DNA of 64,000 bases from assembly GCF_003479405.1 (NCBI RefSeq), contig NZ_QUHB01000007.1:20879-84878 (forward strand), read 5' to 3'. Below, piece by piece: positions 26,701 through 34,864 of this stretch. This DNA is from Eubacterium sp. AF16-48 (GTDB taxonomy: Bacteria; Bacillota; Clostridia; Lachnospirales; Lachnospiraceae). The number at the start of each line of letters is the position of its first letter. The stretch's first letter is position 1. Below the pieces are notes generated by a model, which ran no database searches, was not told where the DNA came from, and saw nothing but the letters and a program-made list of their open reading frames with translations. Position numbers and translations under genes: made by a program.

Positions 26701-28386
26701 GTTAGGTAACCCTACCACATATTGATAATGGAGTTCACTCGCAAAAGCATAACTCGGATCACTCCGAGATATTTGAATATATACTACAATGGAACCTTCT
26801 CCTACCTCTTTAGCAGATTTTTTTAATTTGTCCGGATTAACATATGCTTCCTTAGGCTGATAATAATTTGCATTTTCATTTGAAAATAATATAACCTTGT
26901 TGTCTCCATCTTCTTTAGAAGTATGTATATCATCAGGCATGATATAATATCTTACTGCCTTGTTTATTCCTATAAACTCATCATTATCTTTAGCCCAGTC
27001 AGTTACACTATATCCGCACTCATTAAAGGCATAGTCTCCTATTTTTGTGAGATTTGCCGGAAAATTAATACTTTCCATACGACTACAACCGCTAAAAGCA
27101 TAATCACCGATTTCCAATGTTACCCTCTGGTTGTATTCGTTATCCGTAGGTAATTTTATTGTTTTAAGATGTATTGAATCTGAAAATGCATAATGTCCTA
27201 TCTTCTTTACAACATCTCCCTTTACCTCCGGGAAATCGTCAACAACCAGTTCTTCCATTGAACCATTTCCAGAAAATGCATATGTACCAATGGATTCTAC
27301 GGTTCCTGGTATTTCCACAGACCCAAAACCACAATGAGAAAATGCACTTCTTCCTATTGTCTTAAGTTTTGTAAGTTTTGTTACAAAAGAAAAATCATAC
27401 AAAGAGCTACAACTATTAAATGCCCCTTCCTCTATTCTTTCTATACTGTCAGGAAGCTTTACACTATATAATTCTTCACACATTTCAAATACCGAGGTTT
27501 CAATAGCTGTAATTCCGGTATTTGCAGACAAATCTATTTTCAAAAGTCCGCTTCCGGAGAATGCACTATCCATGATTTTTACAATTTTCTCCGGTATTTC
27601 TATACTCTTAAGGCTAGTAGTGTTGGATAAAAATCCTGCCGGAATTGCTGTCATTCCTGCACCTAATTTAACCGAATCTAATCTTATACATCCATCAAAA
27701 ACGCCACCACCAATTCCTACAACCGAATCATCTCCGGCATTTTCTATGGCTGCATTTATACCATCAGGTATAACTATAGACTTTAAATTCTCACATATAG
27801 CAAATGCATTATTTCCAATTTTAGCTATTTTTTCCGGAAGCACTATCCCATCTAAAGCCTTACAATTTCTAAATGCCTCACTTTGAATTGTAACCAGTGT
27901 CTGTGGTAAATCAACAGTTTCCAAATTGGCACAGTTAAAAAATGCTTCTTTGCCTATTTCCACAATATTTGATGGCATTCCAAACTGCTTAAATCCACAA
28001 TTTTGAAACTCATTTGCCTCAATCCTTTTAACTTTTGACAGTCTTGAAGCATCAATCGCCGAAGCCTTTCTTGCATATCCCAAGCCTTCCAAGCTTTCTA
28101 TTTTGTCATAATCCGGGTATGTTGACAAATCGATTTTACCTGTATATGTCCTTAAATCCTTTACTGTAATATTTGCGTACTTATCTCCACCAATTATATA
28201 CCTAACTGCATAACACAATTGCACATCAGGTATTATATTGGTTGTAATCTGTATATTATCATCAACCATTGATTCCGCTGCACTTACGTTTTTTATAAGC
28301 CCTGAAAAATCTGTTCCGGGAATAATTGAAAACGTCATAGCCACAGCCAGTGTAATGCTAAAAAACTTCTTTGAAAATTTTCTCAT
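23731..28386 (-). CDS. Secreted BspA-like leucine-rich-repeat surface protein with Ig-like and FN3 domains
   Basis: A 1551-aa exported protein. Signal peptide residues 1-35 (MRKFSKKFFSITLAVAMTFS then a cleavage site near VSAAES). Residues about 60-770 carry many LRR_5 (BspA/TpLRR) units with the recurrent I-G-x-x-A-F-x-x-C-x-x-L-x-x-V-x-L-P pattern. Residues about 920-1440 hold several bacterial Ig-like (BIG2-type) repeats, and the C-terminus is an FN3-like domain with strongly basic strands (KKKKKYYFRIRAF). No LPXTG anchor. The frame runs up to a TTG at 28434 inside the TadG-like gene; the ATG at 28386 with AGGAG and a proper signal peptide is preferred. BspA relatives act in adhesion. It lies inside the Tad unit, so it may be displayed or used together with the pilus. 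Confidence 0.9.
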   Translation of the reverse strand: MRKFSKKFFSITLAVAMTFSIIPGTDFSGLIKNVSAAESMVDDNIQITTNIIPDVQLCYAVRYIIGGDKYANITVKDLRTYTGKIDLSTYPDYDKIESLEGLGYARKASAIDASRLSKVKRIEANEFQNCGFKQFGMPSNIVEIGKEAFFNCANLETVDLPQTLVTIQSEAFRNCKALDGIVLPEKIAKIGNNAFAICENLKSIVIPDGINAAIENAGDDSVVGIGGGVFDGCIRLDSVKLGAGMTAIPAGFLSNTTSLKSIEIPEKIVKIMDSAFSGSGLLKIDLSANTGITAIETSVFEMCEELYSVKLPDSIERIEEGAFNSCSSLYDFSFVTKLTKLKTIGRSAFSHCGFGSVEIPGTVESIGTYAFSGNGSMEELVVDDFPEVKGDVVKKIGHYAFSDSIHLKTIKLPTDNEYNQRVTLEIGDYAFSGCSRMESINFPANLTKIGDYAFNECGYSVTDWAKDNDEFIGINKAVRYYIMPDDIHTSKEDGDNKVILFSNENANYYQPKEAYVNPDKLKKSAKEVGEGSIVVYIQISRSDPSYAFASELHYQYVVGLPNADLSKCSKLTLGKYAFYRCLNLKKVSLPKELKVIPEYAFAECSTNILMGNGLAVSSLGVKAIDDEWYTGLETVEMGDNIEKIGRFAFYNDFNLVIDDELPQALKVIENGAYQGCESLKSVVLPRNLETIGDNAFADSSRIAEKYMTDKKELNLDASYAGKLQYIGLGAFSNSGLRSFVMDKNAPLTIINRSTFYGCQYLDTVVLSKAVACVDNQALGACIRLKSVNVYDKCTFKTDSIKGGIDNEKFPITEWSGIGYSSNGKFYLTTYTFNLAITPLNDQITVRLNEETIIPLYTIASDSNGYYSQVKIADNSYLYDAKIGNLDGEKNPERTKMVPTQKIAVNKADKNDYTAAYQNSAYAVALKGLSEGEKIGVNIQEYLQLRTADGVVLVYSPTVSYVADVTRVPCVDIVMDDKQYISVDEKAGVKISPKFVSKTGDHITDTVEWDVLTGADYISMTVADDGLSVTISPKGGSCGTASIRVKAGQVTKVIYINVVSPANLITISPRGSIDMMYGTTTDIEASEILLGDDENAEYRDTIKFTSSNEKIVKVTKTTEVDGKFVCTLQAVGAGEATINAKAMAGRGQASLKVCVSSKNLRIKLYDGEGNELKIENNGKVYITDEISYIYGFNEELLSNDIIVKSSNEDVVKTNVNTFANKISFRPLKVGKSQITIYPAVGNEENGVTFTMHVNGNITDIRLSSKSIQEGATESVFSYMTNNFRDRITEATEENYKKITNNKIEFVSGNPDKAVVDNYGNVTVKKYSENERTVTITCNVYNDDGEIIKSESTTITIEKPKVTGVKITGNTNIKVGQTVKLGIEILPHTGDYNDIIVDLVEGNYVTAKWELSQDQKTLSVTGINAGTVVLEIRANKNRILQASKTVKIVVSKPSVSVKAPGKAKWAKCKGGKKKISLKWKKVSGATGYQIQISKKKKGGYKTVKKINSGKSLGCTIKKLKKKKKYYFRIRAFVKKSGVTKYGKWSGIKAVKTK

Positions 28387-28426
28387 AATTAATACTTCTC
28401 CTACCCTCGTATCCGTAAATACTCTA

Positions 28427-29758
28427 TTACTCAACTAACTTTGCACTTTTCTTTGCTTTACCGGACTGTGTTCTTCCTCCAAAAGGCCAATTTGGATCAT
28501 TTTTTGGAAGTTCTACAGTTAACGTTCCATTGTTTGTACCAACCTGATTAGCTGTTATTGAACCCTTTACAGTTACTTCTTTTCCACTCATAATACACTC
28601 ACCATTAGGTGAATAAAATAATGCCTTAACATCCATTTTGTCACTGTTCAGGTTAATATGAGTGTTTCCTCTTCCCCAAACAGCTGAATATTTTCCATCT
28701 ACTGAATTATCAAGTACCTGCTTGCCATTAGCAAAGTTGATTTCCTGACCGTCAGCAACAATTGTTGCTCCACTAAGCACAACATCATTGGCAAATACAA
28801 TATCTGCCTTACACATCATAACACCACTAATATCAGCTTTGCCCTGTATTCCTAAATATCCTTCCGAAAACAGACTTCCTTCAACCACCAACTCGGAACT
28901 TATCTCCATTCCATTTACTTTTAAAATTCCTTTTATAACTAACTTTTTAATTCCATTGTATTCACCAATATTCAAATGGCTGTTTGCATATATTTTTTCT
29001 CCACTTTCAATTGTAAGAACCCCATCATGTGTATGACTTTTTGCGAACTGAGTATCCGGGAAATTTCCATCAATAACCTGATATTCCGAATCTTCTACAT
29101 AAGGAATTCTTTCATTTATAATGTCTTCATAGTTAGGCATTTCTATATAGTTGTCCTCATCTTCATATGTTTCATAATTACCTGATGAACCCTTGTTATT
29201 AAACTTCGGCACCTCTATAACTCCATTGTCAATATTAAGGGTACCTGATATGTCAGCTGCACCATTGGCATGAATATCACCATCAGGAATATTAACACTT
29301 CCATGCAATCCAAAATATGCCTTGGTTCCTGAGAAAATAGCATAATCCTTGGCTCCTTTTTCGCCTGCTGCTGCAACTGCCTTACATGCAACAGGCAATT
29401 CGCTATATCCAACTACACCGGCAAAATAGGTTTTTACATCTTTCTTGATTTTAACCTCAACTTTTTCACCATTATCCAGTATGTTTACTGTTACATTTTT
29501 TGCATCATAACCGTTAAGCTCTGCGTACTCCTTTGCAACGCTTTCCGTTTTTGCCCTTTCAGGCAATGAATCTGCCGCTGCCAGTGCTGATAAATCGCAG
29601 GCATCCTGCATACTTACCTTGGTTGTGTAAGCATTTCCAAAATCCACTGCAAATGCCGTAAATCCGAAAATCACCACAAGACTCAACACTACCATAACCA
29701 TGGAAGCACCGCTTTCTTCCTTACTAAATTTCCTAATTTTCTCTAAAATTTTCACCAT
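28427..29758 (-). CDS. TadG-like protein with a long beta-rich extension
   Basis: A 443-aa protein. Residues about 8-60 form the TadG/TadE-type N-terminus: EESGASMVMVVLSLVVIFGF, then FAVDFGNAYTTKVSMQDACD and ALAAADSLPE, the typical TadG pattern. Instead of a von Willebrand domain, residues about 120-430 are repetitive short beta strands with alternating hydrophobics (INIDNGVIEV, LVIKGILKVNG, LVVEGSLFSEG, VTVKGSITAN) resembling a bactofilin or right-handed beta-helix. The start at 29758 has GGAGGGC; the 29812 start has none. First gene after the tad promoter, so it probably leads the operon. Likely a tip or surface component of the pilus. Confidence 0.8.
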   Translation of the reverse strand: MVKILEKIRKFSKEESGASMVMVVLSLVVIFGFTAFAVDFGNAYTTKVSMQDACDLSALAAADSLPERAKTESVAKEYAELNGYDAKNVTVNILDNGEKVEVKIKKDVKTYFAGVVGYSELPVACKAVAAAGEKGAKDYAIFSGTKAYFGLHGSVNIPDGDIHANGAADISGTLNIDNGVIEVPKFNNKGSSGNYETYEDEDNYIEMPNYEDIINERIPYVEDSEYQVIDGNFPDTQFAKSHTHDGVLTIESGEKIYANSHLNIGEYNGIKKLVIKGILKVNGMEISSELVVEGSLFSEGYLGIQGKADISGVMMCKADIVFANDVVLSGATIVADGQEINFANGKQVLDNSVDGKYSAVWGRGNTHINLNSDKMDVKALFYSPNGECIMSGKEVTVKGSITANQVGTNNGTLTVELPKNDPNWPFGGRTQSGKAKKSAKLVE

Positions 29759-29824
29759 ATAGCCCTCCAATTTTTCTCTATATTTTACGTTAATATTATG
29801 GTTCCGCACCACGCATGTTCCTTA

Positions 29825-29853
29825 ATTATCATATTTTATTTTATGGTTGTCAA
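29825..29853 (-). promoter_or_regulatory. Promoter of the TadG-like/LRR operon
   Basis: TTGACA (29848-29853), 17-bp spacer, GATAAT (29825-29830), about 65 bp before the ATG. Confidence 0.82.
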
Positions 29854-29856
29854 CTA

Positions 29857-29871
29857 TTTTGCACTAGTGCA
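29857..29871. promoter_or_regulatory. Palindromic regulatory site beside the tad promoter
   Basis: TTTTGCACTAGTGCA contains the perfect 12-bp palindrome TGCACTAGTGCA (29860-29871), immediately upstream of the -35 box. The left half matches 23639-23650 before flp2. The 312-bp gap from 29759 to 30070 otherwise holds the promoter and the terminator at 29967-30009. Confidence 0.55.
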
Positions 29872-29966
29872 GATAGCCTTCTGGTGAATTTTCGGCACTT
29901 TTAACAAGAAAAACGTTTTTGAAATCATTGATTTTTGAACGAACTGATTAAACTATTTTTATGTAA

Positions 29967-30009
29967 TAAAAAAACACAGAGCTTTGTCATCCGACTTTTC
30001 GCTCTGCGT
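29967..30009 (-). terminator. Terminator of the ftsEX-yesL-like transcription unit
   Basis: ACACAGAGC (29974-29982) pairs with GCTCTGCGT (30001-30009); on the minus strand a run of seven T follows. Confidence 0.85.
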
Positions 30010-30070
30010 CCTTTTTCTCATCATTTTTTTATCAAATAATCTGTTTCATTACCTTACAGACAAATATTTT

Positions 30071-30664
30071 CTACTTAATATATCTCTTAAACACCTTTTC
30101 CAGCATAAAGCTGTCTAACAGCATTCCTCCCACCGGCAAAACTACAATAAGTACAGGTATGTCCCAAACAAGCATTGCCGATAAAGCAAATATTACAGCC
30201 ATACCCAGTGTTACCGGAAGATGTGCAAAAAACATTAAAAGTCCGTTTTTTAGTGTATTTTTCCAATTATTTTCAAATCTTGCCGTTAACGCAAATGTCC
30301 ATATTGCCCATGTCATGGCAAGAATCCAAAGTATAAAAAATGTAATCTGATATCCGGAAATTACGGAGCCACCACCAAGTGCTAAGGATATATCCCACAT
30401 ACTAACCACTGTAAGTATGGCAAATATTATTGATGCCTGCACCGTGTTTTTGAAATTATCCTTAAAGCATTTTAAAAATCCCTTATAGCAGTATCCACGG
30501 TTTTGCCGTATATTCCTAAACACCGTATCATATAGTGCAGTAGTTGATGCCCCTGCTGTTATTACCGGAATACAACACACAAACCACAAAAGGCTTACCG
30601 CAATCACATCAAACACTTTATTGCCTATTCTGAATATAAAACTATCACTGTTAATCTTTGGCAT
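30071..30664 (-). CDS. YesL-like (DUF624) membrane protein
   Basis: A 197-aa protein with about five transmembrane helices and the YesL-family pattern: an N-terminal LLWFVCCIPVITAGASTTALYDTVFR segment (seen here as FVCCIPVITAGASTTALY) and a YKGFLKCFKDNFKNTV loop. The family function is unknown; members lie near sugar ABC transporters or cell-envelope genes. The ATG at 30664 has AAAGGA; the frame also extends to a TTG at 30697 that overlaps the protease 3' end. Last gene of the ftsEX unit. Confidence 0.85.
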   Translation of the reverse strand: MPKINSDSFIFRIGNKVFDVIAVSLLWFVCCIPVITAGASTTALYDTVFRNIRQNRGYCYKGFLKCFKDNFKNTVQASIIFAILTVVSMWDISLALGGGSVISGYQITFFILWILAMTWAIWTFALTARFENNWKNTLKNGLLMFFAHLPVTLGMAVIFALSAMLVWDIPVLIVVLPVGGMLLDSFMLEKVFKRYIK

Positions 30665-30680
30665 AGTATTTTTTCCTTTA

Positions 30681-31862
30681 TTACTTTTCTTTTTCAATAA
30701 CCTCTATTGCTTTTTGCAATTGATTATCCTTTTTACCATCTTTAGATATCTCCACCTTAACATCAGGAGTAATACCCTTGCCATGAATGTTAACGCCCTT
30801 AGGTGTATAGTATTTTTCTACAGTAAGTTTAACTGCAGAACCGTCACTTAAAGGAATAATACTTTGTACAATTCCTTTTCCAAAGGACTGGGTTCCCACT
30901 ATCTTTCCTGCTCCAAAATCCTGAATGGCTCCTGAAAAAATTTCTGAAGCACTGGCACTGTTCTCATTCTGTAAAACTACCATAGGCATATCTAAGAAAT
31001 TAGCATCTGATTTCTTTTCCTGCTTGTTTCCATCCTTATCCTTGGTATAAACCAATGTTCCTTCCGGCAACAAATCATCTAACATTTCACATACCGTGTC
31101 ATAAAGTCCACCGGGATTGTTTCTTAAGTCAAATATAACTGATTTCATTCCCCGCTTCTTCAAATCATCTAATGCTTCCTTAAACTGGTCATACGTCACT
31201 TCCTCAAACTGGGTAATTTGAATGTATCCTATGCCCTTTGACTTATCAAGCATCTTGTGTTCTACTGTCGGAACATCAACCTTGTCTCTGGTTACTTCTA
31301 AATCAATGTATTCTTTTTCAGAGGTTCTGTACACGTTAATTTTAACTTTCGTGTCTTTTTCTCCCTTCATTTTTGCCACAACATTGTTTAAATCTTCCCC
31401 GGTTACTTCCTTATCTTCTACCTTAAATATAATATCTCCATTTTTCATTCCTGCTTTTTCTGCAGGTGAACCTTTAAAAACATTAATGGCAGTAATTACA
31501 CCTGTGTCCGCATTTTGCGAAACTAATGCGCCAATTCCGCAATAACTTCCTGAAGTTTCTTCCTTTAATGCATCATATTCATCCTTTGTATAATAAACTG
31601 AATACGGATCATTTAATCCCTGAAGTAATCCTTTATATATATTCTCTTCAAGAGTCTTTTCATCTGTTTTTTCAAGATACTTTAAATCTATTACATCTTT
31701 CAGAAAATCCAGTTTTCCGGAGACTTCACTGCTTATGGTTGTCTTGCTTCCTGTTTCTGTTTTTACTGCGTTTATTCCAAAACCAACGCATATTGCCACT
31801 ATAAGCATTACAAAGGCTCCCGTTAAAAAACCGGGTAAAAATTTTGTCTTATTTTTCTTCAT
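30681..31862 (-). CDS. S41 carboxyl-terminal processing protease (CtpA/CtpB-like)
   Basis: A 393-aa membrane-anchored protease: N-terminal anchor (about 10-30), a PDZ domain (about 95-175, GIGALVSQNADTGVITAINV then GSPAEKAGMKNGDIIFKVE) and an S41 catalytic domain with the nucleophile Ser in NENSASASEIF and the general base Lys in SFGKGIVQ. It degrades or trims extracellular proteins; in this gene order it may regulate the FtsEX-dependent hydrolase. Begins 29 bp past the M23 gene. Confidence 0.93.
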   Translation of the reverse strand: MKKNKTKFLPGFLTGAFVMLIVAICVGFGINAVKTETGSKTTISSEVSGKLDFLKDVIDLKYLEKTDEKTLEENIYKGLLQGLNDPYSVYYTKDEYDALKEETSGSYCGIGALVSQNADTGVITAINVFKGSPAEKAGMKNGDIIFKVEDKEVTGEDLNNVVAKMKGEKDTKVKINVYRTSEKEYIDLEVTRDKVDVPTVEHKMLDKSKGIGYIQITQFEEVTYDQFKEALDDLKKRGMKSVIFDLRNNPGGLYDTVCEMLDDLLPEGTLVYTKDKDGNKQEKKSDANFLDMPMVVLQNENSASASEIFSGAIQDFGAGKIVGTQSFGKGIVQSIIPLSDGSAVKLTVEKYYTPKGVNIHGKGITPDVKVEISKDGKKDNQLQKAIEVIEKEK

Positions 31863-31891
31863 ATCTCTGTGTCGTCACTTTCTGTAATATT

Positions 31892-33127
31892 TTAATTCAA
31901 ATAGTCATATGGATTTTGATAAGCTCCGTTCACTCTTACTGTAAAATGCAAATGGTTACCTGTAGACGAACCTGTAGTTCCTACAAGCCCTATAGTCTGA
32001 CCTGCACTTACCTGTGTTCCCGGACTTACAAGCAACGCTGACATATGCATGTATATAGTATATACACCATTTCCGTGATTAATTCCAATCCAGTTTCCTG
32101 CTGTCGGGTTTAAATTTGCCCACTCAACAGTTCCTGATGATGCAGCTACAACAGGCGTTCCTGCCGGTGCCGGTATATCAATTCCGTTGTGGAATGAACT
32201 TGAACCTGAGAAAGGATCACTTCTGTAACCATATCCTGATGACACACTGGTATATCCCGGGCAAGGCCATCCAAAACTGCCGTTTCCTGAATGGGAACCA
32301 CCATTATTCTGATTATTATTATTGTTGTTATTGTTATTATTAGCTGCATTTTGTGCTTCCTGAGCAGCCTTTCTTGCTGCTTCCTGTTTTGCAGCATCAA
32401 TGCTTTGCTGTTCAGCTGCTGCCACCTTCTGCTCCTGAGCACTGATTTCCGCGTCTAACGCAGCTGAGTTTGCCTCATTATCCTCTAACAGGGCAACATA
32501 TGTAGACAATTCCTTCTTCTTTGAATCCGATAACTGCTCTAACTGTGCCTTGTCGTTTTTCTGCTTCTTCTGCATAGTTACAAGATTTTCTTTTTCTGTA
32601 ACTAATGTTTCCTTAGCATCAGCAATAGCCTGCTTTGTTTCCTTTAACTTATGAAGCATCTTTCGGTCATACTGTGACAACTCAGTAATGTACTCTGCCT
32701 TATTTAAAAACTCAGTTATACTTTCTGAATTTAAAATCAAATCAAGCATTTGCGTGTCGCCATTTTCATACATATACTGAATTCTAAGCTTCATATCGCT
32801 ATACTGAACCGTAATGCTTTCCTGAGCACTTTTTAATTTTTTATTAGTTTTGTCAATCTTGTCCTTAGTTTTGTCTAATTTCTGATTTGTCTCGTAAATA
32901 TCTGTGGCAAGTTTAGTCAGCTGCTTGTCCACCTGACTAATATACGCCTCTGCATCAGACTTTGATGCTTCAAGCTCATTTTTCTGCCGAGCAGCTTTAT
33001 TTTTCTGGGCATTTAAGTCTGACAGTTTATCTTTTTCATTGTTTACGTCGGCAAATGATGGTGCAGCCATGCTTATGCTTAACACTATTGCCAATCCGGC
33101 TCCTAATACTTTTGATAATTTTCTCAT
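31892..33127 (-). CDS. EnvC-like peptidoglycan hydrolase or activator, M23 domain
   Basis: A 411-aa secreted protein: signal peptide 1-26, an EnvC/PcsB-type coiled coil (about 30-260), a low-complexity poly-Asn linker (about 262-280) and a LytM/M23 domain (about 290-411). The metal-binding residues are all present: FHNGIDI (His and Asp), YMHMS and HLHFTV, so it may be an active endopeptidase rather than a degenerate activator. Encoded directly after ftsX, it is the expected periplasm-side partner of FtsEX in septal wall splitting. Confidence 0.93.
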   Translation of the reverse strand: MRKLSKVLGAGLAIVLSISMAAPSFADVNNEKDKLSDLNAQKNKAARQKNELEASKSDAEAYISQVDKQLTKLATDIYETNQKLDKTKDKIDKTNKKLKSAQESITVQYSDMKLRIQYMYENGDTQMLDLILNSESITEFLNKAEYITELSQYDRKMLHKLKETKQAIADAKETLVTEKENLVTMQKKQKNDKAQLEQLSDSKKKELSTYVALLEDNEANSAALDAEISAQEQKVAAAEQQSIDAAKQEAARKAAQEAQNAANNNNNNNNNNQNNGGSHSGNGSFGWPCPGYTSVSSGYGYRSDPFSGSSSFHNGIDIPAPAGTPVVAASSGTVEWANLNPTAGNWIGINHGNGVYTIYMHMSALLVSPGTQVSAGQTIGLVGTTGSSTGNHLHFTVRVNGAYQNPYDYLN

Positions 33128-33138
33128 TGTGCTTCCTC

Positions 33139-34047
33139 TTATACTTTCAAATGTTTTCTAAGTGATAACACCGAACCAATAAGTCCGATACCTGCTCCTA
33201 TTCCTAATCCCATTGGCACCAATACCGAAAAAATCTCATGTACTGATGCAAAAGAGATTGAACTTGCCATAACGCCAAACTTTGACATTACCAAAGCTAC
33301 CAATCTGTTATATATAACTCTTATCAGGACAAGCGGTATAGCTGAACCAACTAATCCGATAATCATTCCTTCTATTATAAATGGCGCTCTTACAAAAGCG
33401 TTGGTTGAACCAATAAGTTTCATTATTTTTATTTCGTGCTGTCTTACGGAAATTCCAATCATAACCGTATTGCTTATTAAAAATATACCAACACCTAACA
33501 GAATAATAATCAGTGCCACCGAAATATATCCTAAAACCTTTCCTACGGTAGAAAGTGTTTCTTTCGCCTGTTCCGAATGTTTAACCTTTCTTACTCCATC
33601 AAGACCTTCCATTTTCTTAACGAAAGAATCCTGCTGATTAATGTCCTTTAAGAAGACTGTATATGACGCTGAGTTAGCTAAAGGATTGTCCTTGTCAAAT
33701 CCTGAAGCTAAATCCGGGTCATCTTCAAAATAACTTTTCTTAAATCCTTCCCATGCTTCGTCAGCAGATGTGTATTCATACTTGTCTACACGGCTGTCAT
33801 TTTTAATTTCATTACCTATAGCATCAATCTGTTCCTGTTTAATTCCCTTATCAAAGAAAACTGTTACTCCAAGATTTTGCTCAACCTGCTTTTCCATAAA
33901 GTTTACATTAATAATAATAGTAAAAATAACACCTATAAGGAAAATACACGCTGCAATAGTTCCTATTGACGCTAAAGAAAATAATTTGTTTCTTTTTATG
34001 TTAACCAATCCCTGGTTTACACAATATCCGGCTGTTCTTGCATTCAT
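33139..34047 (-). CDS. ftsX: Cell division protein FtsX
   Basis: A 302-aa membrane component with a cytoplasmic N-terminus, TM1 (about 22-44), a large extracellular domain (about 45-165) and three C-terminal helices (about 172-197, 225-245 and 265-295), the classical FtsX/MacB layout. Transmits FtsE ATPase cycles to the coiled coil of the M23 partner. Abuts ftsE with no gap (34047/34048). Confidence 0.95.
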   Translation of the reverse strand: MNARTAGYCVNQGLVNIKRNKLFSLASIGTIAACIFLIGVIFTIIINVNFMEKQVEQNLGVTVFFDKGIKQEQIDAIGNEIKNDSRVDKYEYTSADEAWEGFKKSYFEDDPDLASGFDKDNPLANSASYTVFLKDINQQDSFVKKMEGLDGVRKVKHSEQAKETLSTVGKVLGYISVALIIILLGVGIFLISNTVMIGISVRQHEIKIMKLIGSTNAFVRAPFIIEGMIIGLVGSAIPLVLIRVIYNRLVALVMSKFGVMASSISFASVHEIFSVLVPMGLGIGAGIGLIGSVLSLRKHLKV

Positions 34048-34719
34048 TTATTCCACCACCTTGCTGTCGCTTACTTTGACACCTTTTTTCATTGTAATTA
34101 CACGTTTATTCATTTTCTCCACAATCTCCATATTGTGGGTAACTACAATAACGGTGGTTCCCTGTCTGTTTACTTTATCTAATAATTTCATGATTTCCCA
34201 TGAATTCTCCGGGTCAAGATTTCCTGTAGGTTCATCTGCCAAAAGAATCTGCGGCTTATTTACAATAGCTCTGGCAAGAGCAACTCTCTGCTGTTCTCCA
34301 CCTGATAACTCGTTAGGATTTGAACGATACTTTTCCGACAATCCTACCAAAGCAAGAACCTTGGATACATTTTTCTTGATTTCCCTAGGTGCCACGCCTA
34401 TTACACGCTGTGCAAAGGCAATGTTTGAATATACATCTCTATCCTGCAATAATCTGAAATCCTGAAATACTACACCTATTTTTCTTCTGTATTTTGCAAC
34501 GCTTCTTGAGCGAAGCTTTGATAATTTAACATCGTCAACTGTTATGGTTCCTTCTGTAGGATTTAACTCCTTAAGCAATAATTTTATAAATGTTGATTTT
34601 CCTGAGCCACTGGCTCCCACAACAAATACAAACTCTCCATCATCTATATCAAGATTCAAATTATTCAGTGCCGGTGCCCCGTTTCCATAAGTCTTACTTA
34701 CACCTTCAATTTTAATCAT
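34048..34719 (-). CDS. ftsE: Cell division ATP-binding protein FtsE
   Basis: A 223-aa ABC ATPase: Walker A GASGSGKST (residues 35-43), Q-loop VVFQDFRLL, signature LSGGEQQRVALARA, Walker B LLADEPTGNLD and the His-switch VTHNME. Standard FtsE length. First gene of ftsE-ftsX-M23-S41-yesL-like. Confidence 0.96.
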   Translation of the reverse strand: MIKIEGVSKTYGNGAPALNNLNLDIDDGEFVFVVGASGSGKSTFIKLLLKELNPTEGTITVDDVKLSKLRSRSVAKYRRKIGVVFQDFRLLQDRDVYSNIAFAQRVIGVAPREIKKNVSKVLALVGLSEKYRSNPNELSGGEQQRVALARAIVNKPQILLADEPTGNLDPENSWEIMKLLDKVNRQGTTVIVVTHNMEIVEKMNKRVITMKKGVKVSDSKVVE

Positions 34720-34773
34720 TTACTTTCTCCTTATTTAATCTCATTAATCACGTAAATATGTTCATAACGTATT

Positions 34774-34809
34774 AAAAGTGAAAAGCAATATACTCTGCTT
34801 TTCACTTTT
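34774..34809 (-). terminator. Terminator of the CdaR-like gene
   Basis: AAAAGTGAAAAGC / GCTTTTCACTTTT, a perfect 13-bp stem around ATATACTCT-type loop; on the minus strand the arm itself supplies the terminal T residues (TTTTAATAC). The 145-bp gap otherwise carries the ftsE ribosome site. Confidence 0.75.
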
Positions 34810-34864
34810 AAGCATCCTCTAAGTAGTTGTCCCACCAACACCGGTGTTCATCCATACCACTTAT

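Noticed and set aside
32311..32343. Short tandem ATT/GTT repeat
   Set aside because: It encodes the poly-Asn linker of the M23 protein and is ordinary low-complexity coding sequence.
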